A stretch of DNA of 8,116 bases from Nitrospira sp. (GTDB lineage: Bacteria > Nitrospirota > Thermodesulfovibrionia > Thermodesulfovibrionales > SM23-35). The position numbers and the translations under genes are program-made. The stretch spans positions 1 to 8,116 of the forward strand of contig VGWZ01000084.1 of assembly GCA_016873595.1 (NCBI GenBank), given 5' to 3'. Below, in pieces: positions 6,414 through 8,116 of this stretch; position 1 is the first letter of the stretch, and every line of letters begins with the position of its first letter. The notes under the pieces were generated by a model that saw only the letters and a program-made list of their open reading frames with translations, was not told the origin of the DNA and ran no database searches.

Positions 6414-7775
6414 ATGAGCCGGATATTAGACGCATTACCACACATAAAAATATCCACAGACCCTGAAGACCTCATTTGCTATGGCTTCGATGCCTCAGGC
6501 ATCGAGATACATCCTTCTGCTGTTGCCTGGCCTTCTACTACTGACGATGTGGTAAAGATTATGAAGCATGCCTATGAAAACGGTATCCCCGTTGTGCCTC
6601 GCGGAGCAGGTACAGGCATGACAGGGGGTTCAGTACCATTAAAAGAGGCTCTCATCCTTAGCCTTGAGAAAATGAATAGAATCCTTGAGGTAGACTCTGA
6701 GAACCTCAATGTCCTCTGCGAGCCCGGTGTGATAAACGGTAAACTCCAGCACGAACTTGAAAAGAGAGGACTTTTCTATCCACCTGACCCTGCGAGTATG
6801 AACTTCTGCACCATAGGTGGGAATGTTGCAGAAAATGCAGGTGGTCCAAGGGCGCTAAAATATGGTGTCACAAGAGATTATGTGATGGAACTTGAGATGG
6901 TATTACCTAATGGGGAGGTAATAACCACAGGTGTGAGAACACCCAAGGGAGTTGTTGGTTATGACCTCACAAGGCTTCTTGTCGGCTCAGAAGGAACATT
7001 ATCCGTATTTACGAAGATACGATTAAAATCCCTTCCTTTGCCAGAAGCGGTTGCCACATTACTTGCCATTTTTAATAATCTTGAGTCATCAGGCAAAGCA
7101 GTAACAAATATAATTTCCTCAAAGATAATCCCGAGGACACTTGAATTCATGGACAGTGAAGCCATCGCCGCTGTAGAGAATTTCAAGCCTGTAGGGCTTC
7201 CAAAAAATGTCGCGGCCATACTTCTCATAGAGCTTGACGGTCATCCCTCAGCAATAACAATGGAGGCAGAAAAGATAGCCGAGATATGCGAGCATCTTGG
7301 TGCAGAGATAAAAATGGCAGAGGATGAAGATGCAAGAAACAAACTATGGACAGCAAGGCGTGCGGTCTCACCCGCGCTTTATCACATCGCGCCCACAAAA
7401 ATAAATGAAGATATTGTTGTTCCGAGAAACCAGATTCCTGAAATGCTGAAACGCCTGAGGAGACTATCAGAAGAAAGTGGTATAAAGATAGTGAATTTCG
7501 GCCACGCAGGCGATGGAAATATTCATGTCAATATTATGGTCGATAAGAAAAATGAAGACGAATATAAAAAGGGTCTGCAACTCGTTAAGCAGATATTTAA
7601 AAACACCCTCGAACTCGGCGGCACCATCTCAGGAGAGCATGGTATTGGTCTTACGAAGTTGAATTATATCGGAATGGAGATACCCAGACCGGTGATCGAA
7701 ATTATGAAGTCAATAAAAAAGGTATTTGACCCCAAAAATATCCTGAATCCCGGAAAGATCTTCCCACCTTCATAA
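6414..7775 (+). CDS. glcD: FAD-linked oxidase, GlcD / D-lactate dehydrogenase family
   Basis: Flavoprotein that oxidises a 2-hydroxy acid (glycolate, D-lactate or similar) to the 2-oxo acid, usually passing electrons to an Fe-S partner subunit or to quinone. The PCMH-type FAD-binding domain covers about 35-210: PRGAGTGMTGGSVP (62-75) binds the FAD diphosphate, and YPPDPASMNFCTIGGNVAENAGGP (122-145) is the second conserved block, then YDLTRLLVGSEGTL (183-196). The FAD-oxidase C-terminal domain has NFGHAGDGNIHVN (361-373), GGTISGEHGIGL (402-413) and FDPKNILNPGKIF (438-450). At 453 aa it is near the family norm of about 460; the N-terminus looks a few residues short. The start cannot move upstream because an in-frame TAA lies at 6405-6407 with only two codons before the ATG. 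No glcE or glcF lies beside it; downstream is an IS-like element. Family assignment is secure; the substrate cannot be told from sequence. Confidence 0.93.
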   Translation: MSRILDALPHIKISTDPEDLICYGFDASGIEIHPSAVAWPSTTDDVVKIMKHAYENGIPVVPRGAGTGMTGGSVPLKEALILSLEKMNRILEVDSENLNVLCEPGVINGKLQHELEKRGLFYPPDPASMNFCTIGGNVAENAGGPRALKYGVTRDYVMELEMVLPNGEVITTGVRTPKGVVGYDLTRLLVGSEGTLSVFTKIRLKSLPLPEAVATLLAIFNNLESSGKAVTNIISSKIIPRTLEFMDSEAIAAVENFKPVGLPKNVAAILLIELDGHPSAITMEAEKIAEICEHLGAEIKMAEDEDARNKLWTARRAVSPALYHIAPTKINEDIVVPRNQIPEMLKRLRRLSEESGIKIVNFGHAGDGNIHVNIMVDKKNEDEYKKGLQLVKQIFKNTLELGGTISGEHGIGLTKLNYIGMEIPRPVIEIMKSIKKVFDPKNILNPGKIFPPS

Positions 7776-8044
7776 AAACTATTCACCTCTCAATCACCTC
7801 TTCATCTCTATGTATCAAGAATACACGGCATCAGGGGCATTAGGCTATTTTTGAGTTTCAAATAGGATACCTTTAACCCATCTTCTACAGTTGCGACCTA
7901 AAAGAGCCTATTAGAGAAATTAAAAACATAGTATTTAAGCCAATCTACGAGAAAAGCATTTCAAAAAACCGCTAAAACATAGTGCCACGTTAATAGCATA
8001 AAAAGCTTGACAAAACTTACAATAAAGCTTATTATAATGGTGTC
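7776..8044. other. AT-rich non-coding region leading into an insertion sequence
   Basis: 269 bases with no credible gene. No strong terminator follows the oxidase. AAAACATAGT occurs twice as a direct repeat (7923-7932 and 7974-7983). TTAGGCTATTTT (7840-7851) faces a short inverted copy AGCCTA at 7905-7910, too weak to call an element end. The left end of the insertion sequence should be in this region, but its terminal inverted repeat cannot be placed without the right end. Confidence 0.5.
8007..8035 (+). promoter_or_regulatory. Promoter of the transposase gene, near-leaderless
   Basis: A perfect TTGACA (8007-8012), a 17-bp spacer and TATTAT (8030-8035). An overlapping perfect TATAAT (8033-8038) would have a 20-bp spacer. 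The expected start falls at about 8042-8045, essentially at the ATG at 8045, and no SD precedes it. Two AAGCTT palindromes (8003-8008 and 8025-8030), 22 bp apart, overlap the -35 and touch the -10, so a repressor site is conceivable. Confidence 0.55.
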
Positions 8045-8116
8045 ATGTTTATAAGAGTAAAACCATCAGGTCCCAGAAGATATCTTCAAATTGTAAAAAG
8101 CATATGGAATAAAGGA
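8045..8116 (+). CDS. IS1634/IS4-type transposase, N-terminal fragment cut by the window edge
   Basis: Only 24 codons are present, beginning MFIRVKPSGPRRYLQIV and ending WNKG. This matches, from memory, the opening of IS1634-family (IS4-superfamily DDE) transposases, which start MF-RVK-SG---YLQIVE and continue into a G-KVRQ segment. The catalytic domain lies outside the window, so activity cannot be judged. The consensus-like promoter immediately upstream fits an insertion-sequence gene. Without the remainder, another small gene with a similar start cannot be excluded. Confidence 0.65.
   Translation, partial: MFIRVKPSGPRRYLQIVKSIWNKG

Noticed and set aside
5677..6475. Several 67-127 codon minus-strand frames over the smc 3' end and the following spacer
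   Set aside because: They are antisense to the SMC ATPase head or run through a palindromic repeat; none looks like a protein.

Overview
The window most resembles a free-living anaerobic or microaerobic bacterium of the Nitrospirota or Desulfobacterota kind. This is inference from three things: the dispersed palindromic repeats, a bacterial-type SMC, and a GlcD-type FAD oxidase. There is no rRNA or other taxonomic marker, so the phylum is a guess. There are four recognisable genes plus the first codons of a fifth. No CRISPR array, tRNA or rRNA is visible.

Left part (1-2343, minus strand): a two-gene RND efflux operon of the MdtA-MdtB/C type. The membrane fusion protein comes first (2343 to 1483). 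It overlaps the RND permease by 4 bp (start GTG at 1486); the permease runs off the left edge. Both genes are damaged. The fusion protein lacks, in frame, the whole alpha-helical hairpin and half of the lipoyl domain, about 95-100 residues compared with E. coli MdtA. The permease has an in-frame TGA at codon 53, where the family has the Gly of the LPGASPET motif. Everything I could translate after that codon (442 codons) is intact and well conserved. The operon therefore looks recently inactivated, or the TGA is an assembly error.

Centre (2344-6413): a 345-bp divergent intergenic region holds a nested palindromic repeat. A good sigma70-like promoter sits there so close to smc that the transcript would be almost leaderless. 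Full-length smc follows (1181 aa). Its hinge-coding region contains a C/G-rich palindrome translated in frame as a proline/glycine-rich insert. A third, different palindromic repeat fills the gap between smc and the next gene.

Right part (6414-8116): an FAD-linked oxidase of the GlcD / D-lactate dehydrogenase family (453 aa) without its usual iron-sulfur partner alongside. About 270 bp of non-coding DNA follows. It ends in a consensus-like promoter and the first 24 codons of what looks like an IS1634/IS4-type transposase, cut by the right edge.

The genes do not form one pathway. The most notable features are repeat and mobile DNA close to or inside housekeeping genes, and an efflux operon carrying two independent lesions.
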